NCBI GenBank assembly: GCA_002360555.1
Contig: DEQS01000030.1
Span: forward strand, 1-14,438
Length of the DNA stretch: 14,438 bases
Reading direction: 5' to 3'
Origin: Chloracidobacterium sp. UBA3360
GTDB lineage: Bacteria > Acidobacteriota > Blastocatellia > Pyrinomonadales > Pyrinomonadaceae
Positions 6,251-12,910 of this stretch are shown one piece after another. The notes beneath the pieces are model-generated. The model ran no database searches. It was not told the DNA's origin and was given only the letters and a program-made list of their open reading frames with translations. The stretch's first letter is position 1, and every line of letters starts with the position of its first letter. The position numbers and the translations under genes were made by a program.

Positions 6251-7951
6251 ATGAAAAAGCTTATAGAATGCGTCCCAAATTTTAGCGAAGGCCGCGATAT
6301 GGCGGTGATGAAGCAGATCACTGACGAGATCGAGCGGGTCGATGGCGTTAAATTGCTCGATGTCGATCCGGGCTATTCGACAAATCGGACTGTCGTGACA
6401 TTTGTCGGGACTCCTGATGAAGTAGTCGAAGCCGCATTTCAAGCCGTCAAAAAAGCACAAGAAGTCATCGATATGCGCCGCCACAAGGGTGATCATCCGC
6501 GATTTGGAGCGACGGACGTTTGCCCTCTTATTCCGATCTCGGGCGTGACGATGGATGAGTGTGCTGAATACGCCCGAAAACTCGGAGAGCGAATTGGCAG
6601 CGAACTAAGCATTCCCGTTTATCTCTACGAAAATGCGGCGACAGAAGAAAAGCGTCGCAATCTCGCCAATTGCCGCGAAGGCGAGTATGAAGGGTTAAAG
6701 GACAAGATCTCGTCCGCTGATTGGAAACCGGATTTTGGGCCTAGTGAATTCAACGAAAGCGTTGCTCGATCCGGAGCGGTCGCGGTCGGAGCGAGAGATT
6801 TCCTGATCGCGGTCAATTTTAATCTCAATACAACCTCTACCCGGCGAGCGAATGCGATAGCGTTCGACGTTCGCGAAAAAGGCCGGACAAAACGTGAGGG
6901 CAATCCGATCACCGGCAAGATCGTCACCGACGAATCAGGCGAGCCCGTTATGCTGCCGGGGACGCTAAAAGGCACTAAGGCCATCGGGTGGTTTATAGCC
7001 GAATACGGCATTGCACAGGTTTCGATGAATATCACCAACCTGACCCAGACGCCGCTGCACATTGCGTTCGAAGAGGTTCGTGAAAAGGCAAGGAATCGTG
7101 GTTTACGTGTCACTGGACTTGAGATAGTCGGTTTAGTACCGAAAAAGGCGATCATCGATGCGGGCAAATATTATCTCGCCAAACAAGGCCGTTCGCTCGG
7201 AATTACCGAAGCCGAGACGATCAAGATCGCAATAAAATCGATGGGTCTAGACGATCTCAAACCGTTCATTCCAGAAGAAAAGATCATCGAATACGTCATC
7301 GCGGCCGAATACAAGACCGACAGTCTGGTCGATCTGACGTGTCGTGGTTTTGCCGACGAGACCGCATCCGAATCACCCGCTCCGGGCGGCGGCTCGATCT
7401 CGGCTTATTTGGGAGCGCTCGGTGCCGCACTAGCGACGATGGTCGCAAATCTGTCTTCGCATAAAGCCGGTTGGGATGACCGCTGGCAAGAGTTTTCCGA
7501 TTGGGCGGTCAAAGGCCAGCAGATCAAGGATGACCTGCTGTTTTTGGTTGACGAAGATACCAACTCATTTAACAAGGTGATGGAGGCGTTCGGACTGCCA
7601 AAAGTAACCGACGAAGAAAAGGCCGCCCGTACGGCAGCAATCCAAGAGGCGACGAAGTACGCGACTGAGATCCCCCTCCGGACAATGGAACGAACTTTTG
7701 ACGCCTTTGAGATCATCAGGGCGATGGTCGAGGACGGCAACCCAAACTCCGTTACCGACGCCGGGGTTGGAGCCCTTTGTGCACGTTCCGCGATAGTCGG
7801 AGCATATATGAACGTCCGAATTAACGCCGCAGGCCTAAAAGATCGTGATTTCGCTGATAAAATACTTACCAGAGGTGCCGAGATCGAACGCAAAGCAATC
7901 GAGTTAGAGGCCGAGATCATGGTAATTGTTAATGCAAAGATCGACGCATAG
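6251..7951 (+). CDS. ftcD: Bifunctional glutamate formiminotransferase / formiminotetrahydrofolate cyclodeaminase
   Basis: This 566-residue FTCD transfers the formimino group from formiminoglutamate (histidine degradation) to tetrahydrofolate. It then deaminates the product to 5,10-methenyl-THF plus ammonia. The N-terminal transferase half (about 1-180) has IECVPNFSEGRD, STNRTVVTFVG and RHKGDHPR, with the catalytic His at 82 as in the mammalian protein. The transferase C-subdomain follows (about 181-328, VSMNITNLTQTPLH, LEIVGLVPKKA). The cyclodeaminase half (about 360-560) has APGGGSISAYLGALGAALA (377-395), VDEDTNSF and the helical SVTDAGVGAL. The full fusion matches mammalian FTCD in domain order and is near its 541 residues; many bacteria encode the two halves separately. 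I chose the ATG at 6251, giving the family N-terminus; an upstream in-frame ATG (6179) would overlap glyS by 64 nt and add 24 non-homologous residues. No hut genes are visible nearby. kdpD follows after 36 nt without a terminator. Confidence 0.95.
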   Translation: MKKLIECVPNFSEGRDMAVMKQITDEIERVDGVKLLDVDPGYSTNRTVVTFVGTPDEVVEAAFQAVKKAQEVIDMRRHKGDHPRFGATDVCPLIPISGVTMDECAEYARKLGERIGSELSIPVYLYENAATEEKRRNLANCREGEYEGLKDKISSADWKPDFGPSEFNESVARSGAVAVGARDFLIAVNFNLNTTSTRRANAIAFDVREKGRTKREGNPITGKIVTDESGEPVMLPGTLKGTKAIGWFIAEYGIAQVSMNITNLTQTPLHIAFEEVREKARNRGLRVTGLEIVGLVPKKAIIDAGKYYLAKQGRSLGITEAETIKIAIKSMGLDDLKPFIPEEKIIEYVIAAEYKTDSLVDLTCRGFADETASESPAPGGGSISAYLGALGAALATMVANLSSHKAGWDDRWQEFSDWAVKGQQIKDDLLFLVDEDTNSFNKVMEAFGLPKVTDEEKAARTAAIQEATKYATEIPLRTMERTFDAFEIIRAMVEDGNPNSVTDAGVGALCARSAIVGAYMNVRINAAGLKDRDFADKILTRGAEIERKAIELEAEIMVIVNAKIDA

Positions 7952-7987
7952 CGGCCATTGGGTATAAATGCCTATCCAGCTTTCCAA

Positions 7988-9103
7988 ATGAACCAAACCG
8001 GCGTATTAAATTCTAAATTGCTTCGCTTTGGATTATCTGTGGCGGCAGTGTTGATGGCCGCGATCGGCCTGATCGAATTGCGGGAAAAGGTCAATTCGAC
8101 GACCGTTGCGCTGGCGTTTTTGATCATCGTTTTGTCTGCCGCTACTTTTTTTGGCCGTAACCCTGCATTGCTGGCTTCGTTTGTGGCAATGCTCTGTTTT
8201 AATTATTTTTTCCTGCCGCCGGTTCACACATGGACGATCTCGGATCCGCAAAATTTGGTCGCGTGGGCGGCCTTTACGATTACGGCGCTCGTCGCCGGTG
8301 AGCTTTCGGCTTATGCAAATCGCCGGGCACGCGAAGCAGAGCAATTGTACGAGGAATTACAAAACGCTTTTGCGGCGGCGACCGAGGCCGAGGCTTTGAA
8401 GCAGAGCGAGAAGCTAAAATCGGCATTGCTCGACGCCGTGACACACGATCTGCGAACACCGCTGACCTCGATCAAGGCCTCTGTCACAACCCTGCTCGAC
8501 AGCGAAGGTGGCCACCGCACGATCGAACTCAACAGCGAAGGCCGTGCCGAGTTCCTCGCTATCATTAACGAAGAGACAGACCGCCTCAACGGCTTTATCG
8601 AAGGCATGGTCCAACTAGCTCGCATTGAGGCAGGGTCTGTTAACTCAAGCGGCAAGCTGGCAAATGTCGAAGAGATCATTACCATTGCTCTCGAACGAGC
8701 CGAAACCGTTGTCGCAAATCACCACTTAGTTCTTAACCTTCAAAAGGAATTGCCGCTTATCCGCGTCGATGCCCGTGCAATCGCCGAAGTGGTCTATAAT
8801 CTCGTCGAAAACGCCGCGAAATACTCGCCGCCTGAAACGACCATCACGATCACTGCCGCATCACACGGCAATGCCGTTTTGATCTCGGTGATGGACGAAG
8901 GTAAAGGGATCGCCGTTGAGTCTCGTGAGAAAGTGTTTGAAAAATTTGTCCGGCTCGATGGCGACCGCACCGACGGACTTGGGCTTGGGCTCGCGATCGC
9001 ACGGGGCATTGTCGAAGCTCAAAATGGTAAGGTCGAGATCAAGTCAGGCGACAATAATGCCGGTACGAAAGTGACGTTGACGCTGCCAATAGGAGAGGAA
9101 TGA
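7988..9103 (+). CDS. kdpD: Short KdpD-like sensor histidine kinase (DUF4118-HisKA-HATPase)
   Basis: This is an inner-membrane sensor kinase predicted to phosphorylate KdpE under potassium limitation. From the ATG at 7988 it has 371 residues; a TTG at 7958 would add ten. Four membrane helices (about 11-31, 38-56, 59-78, 89-109) form the DUF4118 module, with the KdpD-typical FNYFFLPPVHTWTISDPQN around 71-89. A short helical linker leads to HisKA (VTHDLRTPLTSIKAS, phosphoacceptor His about 153). HATPase_c follows, with N box NLVENAAKYSPP (about 271-282), DEGKGI (about 303) and GLGLGLAIARG (330-340). E. coli KdpD is about 894 residues and starts with a cytoplasmic KdpD/ATP-binding domain and a USP domain, then GAF-like sequence before HisKA; all these are missing here. 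The reading frame is intact, so this is an architecture, not decay. It overlaps kdpE by 4 nt (ATGA), implying coupled translation. Confidence 0.92.
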   Translation: MNQTGVLNSKLLRFGLSVAAVLMAAIGLIELREKVNSTTVALAFLIIVLSAATFFGRNPALLASFVAMLCFNYFFLPPVHTWTISDPQNLVAWAAFTITALVAGELSAYANRRAREAEQLYEELQNAFAAATEAEALKQSEKLKSALLDAVTHDLRTPLTSIKASVTTLLDSEGGHRTIELNSEGRAEFLAIINEETDRLNGFIEGMVQLARIEAGSVNSSGKLANVEEIITIALERAETVVANHHLVLNLQKELPLIRVDARAIAEVVYNLVENAAKYSPPETTITITAASHGNAVLISVMDEGKGIAVESREKVFEKFVRLDGDRTDGLGLGLAIARGIVEAQNGKVEIKSGDNNAGTKVTLTLPIGEE

Positions 9104-9801
9104 GCGAACCACAGAAAGTTTTGGTGGTTGACGATGAGCCGCAGATAACTCGTGTATTGCGGCACAGCCTGACCGCGCATCGCTATGATGTGAGGACGGC
9201 GGCTGACGGATTATCGGCGCTTGATACCTTTCGTGACTGGCATCCTGACCTGATAATCACGGATCTGCAAATGCCTGAGATGGATGGAATTGAGCTTTGC
9301 CGGGAAGTGCGAAAGACCTCGACCTTGCCGATAATCATCCTGTCCGTAAAAGGCGAAGAGAGGACCAAGGTCGCTGCACTCGACGCCGGAGCGGACGACT
9401 ATGTTACCAAACCGTTTGGTATCGACGAACTGCTTGCGCGTGTTCGCGCCGCACTTCGCCGCTCGCCGGATGTCCATGAAGACTCAGAATCGGTACTCGA
9501 AGACGGTGATTTTCGCATCGATCCATCCACACGAGCAGTGGCCGTAAATGGTGAGTCGATCCATCTCACACCAAAGGAGTTTGACCTGCTCGTTTTCCTA
9601 TTTCGCAACCGCAACAAGGTGATGACCCATCGCTCGATCCTCACGGCGATCTGGGGAGGCAATTTTACTGAGCAGACGGAATACCTTCGCGTGTTCGTGG
9701 GCCAACTCCGTAAGAAAGTTGAAAGCGATCCTTCGCAACCCAAATATATCCGCACCGAACCTTGGGTCGGATATCGTTTTCTCACCCAACCAGAGTCGTA
9801 A
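9100..9801 (+). CDS. kdpE: Response regulator KdpE, OmpR/PhoB family
   Basis: This is the transcriptional activator predicted to turn on the downstream kdp genes when phosphorylated by the adjacent kinase. It has 233 residues. The receiver domain (about 5-117) holds the acidic pair D11/D12, the phospho-acceptor D55 in DLIITDLQMPEMDG, S82 and K104 (YVTKPFG). The winged-helix DNA-binding domain (about 130-229) has LTPKEFDLLVFLFRN, the recognition helix region EYLRVFVGQLRKKVE and the wing KYIRTEPWVGYRF. The last two motifs are typical of KdpE: VGQLRKK(V/I)E and RTEPGVGYR, here with Trp for Gly. The start ATG overlaps the kdpD stop and GGAG lies 8 nt upstream (9092-9096). Its likely target is the 102-nt gap at 9802-9903. 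Confidence 0.96.
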   Translation: MSEPQKVLVVDDEPQITRVLRHSLTAHRYDVRTAADGLSALDTFRDWHPDLIITDLQMPEMDGIELCREVRKTSTLPIIILSVKGEERTKVAALDAGADDYVTKPFGIDELLARVRAALRRSPDVHEDSESVLEDGDFRIDPSTRAVAVNGESIHLTPKEFDLLVFLFRNRNKVMTHRSILTAIWGGNFTEQTEYLRVFVGQLRKKVESDPSQPKYIRTEPWVGYRFLTQPES

Positions 9802-9804
9802 AAA

Positions 9805-9826
9805 TCTTTACGAACTTTTTATAAAA
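9805..9826 (+). promoter_or_regulatory. Candidate KdpE-binding / kdp promoter region
   Basis: The gap between kdpE and the first structural gene starts with an AT-rich stretch TCTTTACGAACTTTTT followed by ATAAAA. It combines a TTTAC element with TTTATA, resembling the T-rich KdpE site of the E. coli kdpFABC promoter. No confident -35/-10 pair can be named. Placement between the regulator and the transporter genes fits; the match itself is weak. Confidence 0.35.
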
Positions 9827-9865
9827 CCCTTAGTCATCCCTTATTCCGCCGTCGCTAATCTTTAA

Positions 9866-9895
9866 TTGTCGGTTGCTCTAGTGCACGACAAGGAG
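9866..9895 (+). promoter_or_regulatory. Leader hairpin abutting the ribosome binding site of the kdp structural genes
   Basis: TTGTCG (9866-9871) and TGC (9874-9876) pair with GCA (9883-9885) and CGACAA (9886-9891): nine base pairs with a 2-nt bulge and a 6-nt loop. The last two A of the stem are the first two of AAGGAG (9890-9895), the strong Shine-Dalgarno for the ATG at 9904. The stem could therefore affect ribosome access, or serve at DNA level as a 26-bp dyad operator. Confidence 0.5.
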
Positions 9896-9903
9896 ATCAC
9901 GCA

Positions 9904-10203
9904 ATGAAAAGCGATATCGGAACAAACGCACAGATCGTAGGAAATACATCGCTATCGGGAATGAAACGGCGACGAGCAAAGTCGAATACCCGGCTGCGGC
10001 CGTTGGTCTTTTCGATACTCGCGATGTTTGGTGTGTTTGGCGGCGTCTCGTCGCTGTTTGTCGGTATCGTTTGCGTCATTATTCACGGTGCGATCTCGCA
10101 CGATGTGGTCTTTAACCAGGTTGGCACGGGTTTGTTGATCGTTGCCATCCCGATGATATTAATAGGCTCGATCTTTTTGGATGAGATCGAAGGAAAGAAA
10201 TGA
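9904..10203 (+). CDS. Small membrane protein of the kdp locus, unknown function
   Basis: I do not recognise this 99-residue protein. It has an Arg/Lys-rich N-terminal segment (MKRRRAKSNTRLR, 20-32), predicted cytoplasmic by the positive-inside rule. A long hydrophobic stretch follows (about 33-61, FSILAMFGVFGGVSSLFVGI within it), then a short polar loop with two His residues (H61, H66). A second helix (about 73-92, GLLIVAIPMILIGSIFL) ends in the acidic/basic tail DEIEGKK. The first 19 residues are polar and may be disordered. Start choice rests on AAGGAG at 9890-9895 with 8-nt spacing; an internal ATG at 9961 is possible but has no such site. It overlaps the next gene by 4 nt (ATGA), so it is translated together with the beta-barrel protein. 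Position at the head of the kdp structural genes suggests a role in K+ uptake or its control; that is inference. Confidence 0.85.
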   Translation: MKSDIGTNAQIVGNTSLSGMKRRRAKSNTRLRPLVFSILAMFGVFGGVSSLFVGIVCVIIHGAISHDVVFNQVGTGLLIVAIPMILIGSIFLDEIEGKK

Positions 10204-10901
10204 AAAAGCAATTATTCTTGGTGGCGATCCTGCTTGGGACGTCCGTTTTTGTCAGCGCTCAGCAGACCATTTTTAATGTTCCCACGACCGATGTCCTCGA
10301 TAAAGGCAAGGTCTATTTCGAACTCGACGCTTCGTTCAAGACGAATAACCAGATCGCTCTGAATCGATTTTCCAGTTTTGTTCCGCGGGTTGTTGTCGGT
10401 GTTGGCGGCAATGTCGAGGTTGGATTAAACGTCACGGGAAATATTCAACCGGGCGGCGATTCGACAACATTTGTGCCGACCGTAAAGTGGAAATTTTACG
10501 AGAACAAGAAAAAGAACACTGCCTTGATCGCCGGAACCAATTTTTACATCCCAGTGCGCAACCGCACTTACAATATAGGGACTTACTCATATATTGCAGT
10601 TAGCAAAACGATAAACAAAACGCGATTGACCGCTGGTGGTTACGTCGCGAGCAAGAACGTATTCGCTGCTAACGCCGTGCGTGCAGGCGGACAGTTTGGC
10701 ATAGAGCAGACGGTCAACAGTAAATTAACCGTTGCCGCTGACTGGATCACGGGAAGACATGCGAGCGGATATTTTACCCCGGGTTTGATCTACAAGCCGA
10801 TCCCGAGCGTTACGACATATTGGGGTTATTCGATCGGCAACAGCCAGGCACGAAAAGGCAATCATTATTTCTTGTTCGAATTTGGCTACAACTTTAACTA
10901 G
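10200..10901 (+). CDS. Signal-peptide-bearing outer-membrane beta-barrel-like protein in the kdp operon
   Basis: This 233-residue protein has a signal peptide (1-20, MKKQLFLVAILLG, cleavage after VSA). The rest is rich in alternating polar/hydrophobic strands with glycine and aromatic residues: KVYFELDASF, VEVGLNVTGN, TVKWKFYENK, SYIAVSKTI, RLTAGGYVA, AGGQFGIEQT, LTVAADW, YWGYSIG. It ends with a typical barrel-like strand YFLFEFGYNFN. Strong amphipathic strand periodicity and a signal peptide indicate an outer-membrane barrel of about 10-12 strands. No porin family can be named with confidence. From memory, barrel or porin-like genes occur in kdp operons of some Bacteroidota; this one may be equivalent. 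It overlaps the preceding gene by 4 nt, and its stop codon (TAG) overlaps the GGAG of the next miniprotein, so it is embedded in the operon. Predicted role: outer-membrane passage of K+, as inference. Confidence 0.75.
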   Translation: MKKQLFLVAILLGTSVFVSAQQTIFNVPTTDVLDKGKVYFELDASFKTNNQIALNRFSSFVPRVVVGVGGNVEVGLNVTGNIQPGGDSTTFVPTVKWKFYENKKKNTALIAGTNFYIPVRNRTYNIGTYSYIAVSKTINKTRLTAGGYVASKNVFAANAVRAGGQFGIEQTVNSKLTVAADWITGRHASGYFTPGLIYKPIPSVTTYWGYSIGNSQARKGNHYFLFEFGYNFN

Positions 10902-10909
10902 GAGACACC

Positions 10910-11011
10910 ATGACCGATCTGATCTTTATTGGCGGAGTAGTTGGATTTTTTCTTATCGCGATAGGCTATGTTGCCGCGTGTGAGAGTCTGCGAAAAGGAG
11001 CAAAAAAATGA
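10910..11011 (+). CDS. 33-residue single-helix membrane miniprotein upstream of kdpF
   Basis: This short open frame encodes MTDLIFIGGVVGFFLIAIGY followed by VAACESLRKGAKK. There is one transmembrane helix (about 4-23), a Cys at 24, and a basic C-terminal end, implying an N-out or periplasmic-facing start and cytoplasmic tail. Translation is supported by GGAG at 10901-10904 with 5-nt spacing, and by a 4-nt ATGA overlap with kdpF (11008-11011). From memory, tiny proteins with a similar LIF...YV..C..L pattern sit next to kdpF in other genomes and usually go unannotated. It could be a KdpF-like accessory subunit or a regulator of the Kdp complex. The coding call is strong by context; the function is unknown. 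Confidence 0.8.
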   Translation: MTDLIFIGGVVGFFLIAIGYVAACESLRKGAKK

Positions 11012-11097
11012 ACTGGGAAAGCATCTTGGCGGCACTTTGTGCGGTTTTAATGTTGATCTATTTGGTTTACGCGCTCTTGCGCCCTGAGAAATTCTAA
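11008..11097 (+). CDS. kdpF: KdpF, small accessory subunit of the Kdp K+-ATPase
   Basis: KdpF is a one-helix inner-membrane peptide that stabilises the KdpFABC complex, packing against KdpA. The product has 29 residues. It begins MNWESILAALCAVLMLIYLV and ends YALLRPEKF, the recognisable KdpF ending (compare YALxxxExF in E. coli KdpF). A strong Shine-Dalgarno AAGGAG (10995-11000) lies 7 nt before the ATG, within the tail of the preceding miniprotein gene. kdpA starts 5 nt after its stop. It is short enough to be missed by automated gene callers. Confidence 0.92.
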   Translation: MNWESILAALCAVLMLIYLVYALLRPEKF

Positions 11098-11102
11098 AAA
11101 CC

Positions 11103-12905
11103 ATGACTTATAACGGACTATTACAAATTCTATTTTTTCTCGTGGTCCTCACGCTTTTGGCAAAGCCAATGGGCGTGTTTCTGCTGAGGGTTTATACCGG
11201 GGAAAAGACGTTTCTGGACTTTCTATTTAAGCCGATTGAACGGCTTATCTATAAGGTCGCGCGGGTCGATGCGACGCAGGAGATGAACTGGAAACAATAC
11301 GGCATCGCAATGCTGATATTTAGCCTCGTCTCGTCGCTTGCGTTGTACGCGATGCAGCGTTTTCAGTTTTATCTGCCGTTAAACCCACAATCGTTTTCCG
11401 GACCCAGCGAGCATTCGTCATTTAACACGGCTGTTTCGTTTGTGACGAACACAAATTGGCAAGGCTATGTCGGCGAAACGACGATGAGCTATTTGACCCA
11501 AATGGCTGGTCTTGCCGTGCAGAATTTCAAATCCGCAGCCGTGGGAATGGCTCTTGCGATCGTTTTTATTCGCGGCATATCCCGGTTTGAAACCGAAAAG
11601 CTTGGCAATTTTTGGGTAGACCTGACGCGCGGAACTCTATATATTTTGCTCCCGCTGTCGTTTCTTGCAGCGGTATTTTTTGTATCACAGGGCGTTGTTC
11701 AAAATTTCAAACCGTATGACACGGCGAAGTTGACTGATATTCAAACCGTCCAAGTGGATAAGAAAGACGCGGATGGCAATGTCGTCAAAGATGAAAAGGG
11801 CGAAAACGTAAAAGAAGATCAGATCGTCGATACGCAGACGATTGCCCAAGGCCCGGTCGCGTCGCAGCTTGCGATCAAGATGCTGGGCACGAACGGCGGC
11901 GGCTTTTTTAATGCAAACTCCGCCCATCCGTTTGAAAACCCGACGCCACTATCGAATTTTGTTCAGATGCTGTTGATCCTGCTTATCCCCGCTGGGTTTA
12001 CCTACACGCTCGGGCGGATGGTCAAATCGCAAAGCCACGGCTGGGCGGTTTATGCGGCGATGATGATACTGCTTGTCGCAGGGGTTTTGACTCTTTACTA
12101 TGCGGAATCGCGTGGAAATCCACTTTATCCGGCAGCCGTCGATCAAGCGGCGGTTGGCGGCAATTTTGAGGGTAAGGAAACGAGGTTTGGCGTTGCAAAC
12201 TCGGCATTATTTGCGACGGTCACGACAGATGCTTCGTGCGGAGCGGTCAACTCGATGCACGACAGCTTTACCCCAATAGGCGGCCTCGTTCCGATGGTAA
12301 ATATTTTGCTTGGCGAAGTCATTTTTGGCGGCGTCGGAGCCGGCCTGTACGGGATCCTCATAATGGTGATCCTTACGGTTTTTATTGCCGGTTTGATGGT
12401 CGGGCGGACGCCGGAATACCTCGGTAAAAAGATCGAAGCGTACGATGTGCAGATGGCCATGCTTTATATCCTGATCTTCCCGCTCATTATTTTGGGCTTT
12501 ACGGCGATCTCAGCTATCTCGCCGGACTTTGGCCTAACGTCGCTAAATAATCAGGGAGCGCATGGTTTGTCGGAGATCTTTTACGCCTTTACTTCTGCGA
12601 CTGGCAATAACGGTTCGGCGTTCGCGGGTATCAACGCAAATACACTTTGGTACAACACTACGCTCGGTGTCGCGATGCTCGTCGGCAGATTCATGATGAT
12701 AATCCCGATGCTCGCGATAGCCGGAAATCTCGCACAAAAGAAATCCGTACCGGCGAGTCTTGGCACATTTCCGGTCAACACCGCGCTCTTTAGCATTTTG
12801 CTTATTAGCGTGATCTTGATAGTCGGAGCTTTAACGTTCTTTCCGATATTGAGCCTTTCTCCGATCCTAGAGCATCTTCAGATGGTGAACGGACAGACAT
12901 TTTAG
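11103..12905 (+). CDS. kdpA: Potassium-transporting ATPase subunit KdpA (K+ channel-like subunit)
   Basis: KdpA is the inner-membrane, ion-selecting subunit of the KdpFABC pump and is related to the SKT superfamily of K+ transporters. The 600-residue protein has about ten membrane helices and all four pore-loop signatures: VTNTNWQ (114-120), GTNGGGFFNANSAHPFENPT (262-281), TTDASCGAVNSMHDSF (374-389) and TSATGNNGSAFAG (497-509). It is longer than E. coli KdpA (557). Most of the excess is a strongly charged insertion at about 205-250 (DKKDADGNVVKDEKGENVKE inside it), in the loop just before the second pore region. It starts 5 nt after kdpF without a strong ribosome binding site of its own, suggesting coupled translation. 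kdpB follows after 5 nt. Confidence 0.98.
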   Translation: MTYNGLLQILFFLVVLTLLAKPMGVFLLRVYTGEKTFLDFLFKPIERLIYKVARVDATQEMNWKQYGIAMLIFSLVSSLALYAMQRFQFYLPLNPQSFSGPSEHSSFNTAVSFVTNTNWQGYVGETTMSYLTQMAGLAVQNFKSAAVGMALAIVFIRGISRFETEKLGNFWVDLTRGTLYILLPLSFLAAVFFVSQGVVQNFKPYDTAKLTDIQTVQVDKKDADGNVVKDEKGENVKEDQIVDTQTIAQGPVASQLAIKMLGTNGGGFFNANSAHPFENPTPLSNFVQMLLILLIPAGFTYTLGRMVKSQSHGWAVYAAMMILLVAGVLTLYYAESRGNPLYPAAVDQAAVGGNFEGKETRFGVANSALFATVTTDASCGAVNSMHDSFTPIGGLVPMVNILLGEVIFGGVGAGLYGILIMVILTVFIAGLMVGRTPEYLGKKIEAYDVQMAMLYILIFPLIILGFTAISAISPDFGLTSLNNQGAHGLSEIFYAFTSATGNNGSAFAGINANTLWYNTTLGVAMLVGRFMMIIPMLAIAGNLAQKKSVPASLGTFPVNTALFSILLISVILIVGALTFFPILSLSPILEHLQMVNGQTF

Positions 12906-12910
12906 TTATA

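Noticed and set aside
7958..7987. TTG start adding ten residues to the KdpD-like kinase
   Set aside because: It has no better ribosome binding site than the ATG at 7988 and the extra residues (GINAYPAFQ) have no visible role; it remains possible but less likely.
9802..9903. c-di-AMP (ydaO-type) riboswitch before the kdp structural genes
   Set aside because: Such riboswitches control kdp genes in some bacteria, but the 102-nt gap is too short and lacks the conserved core.
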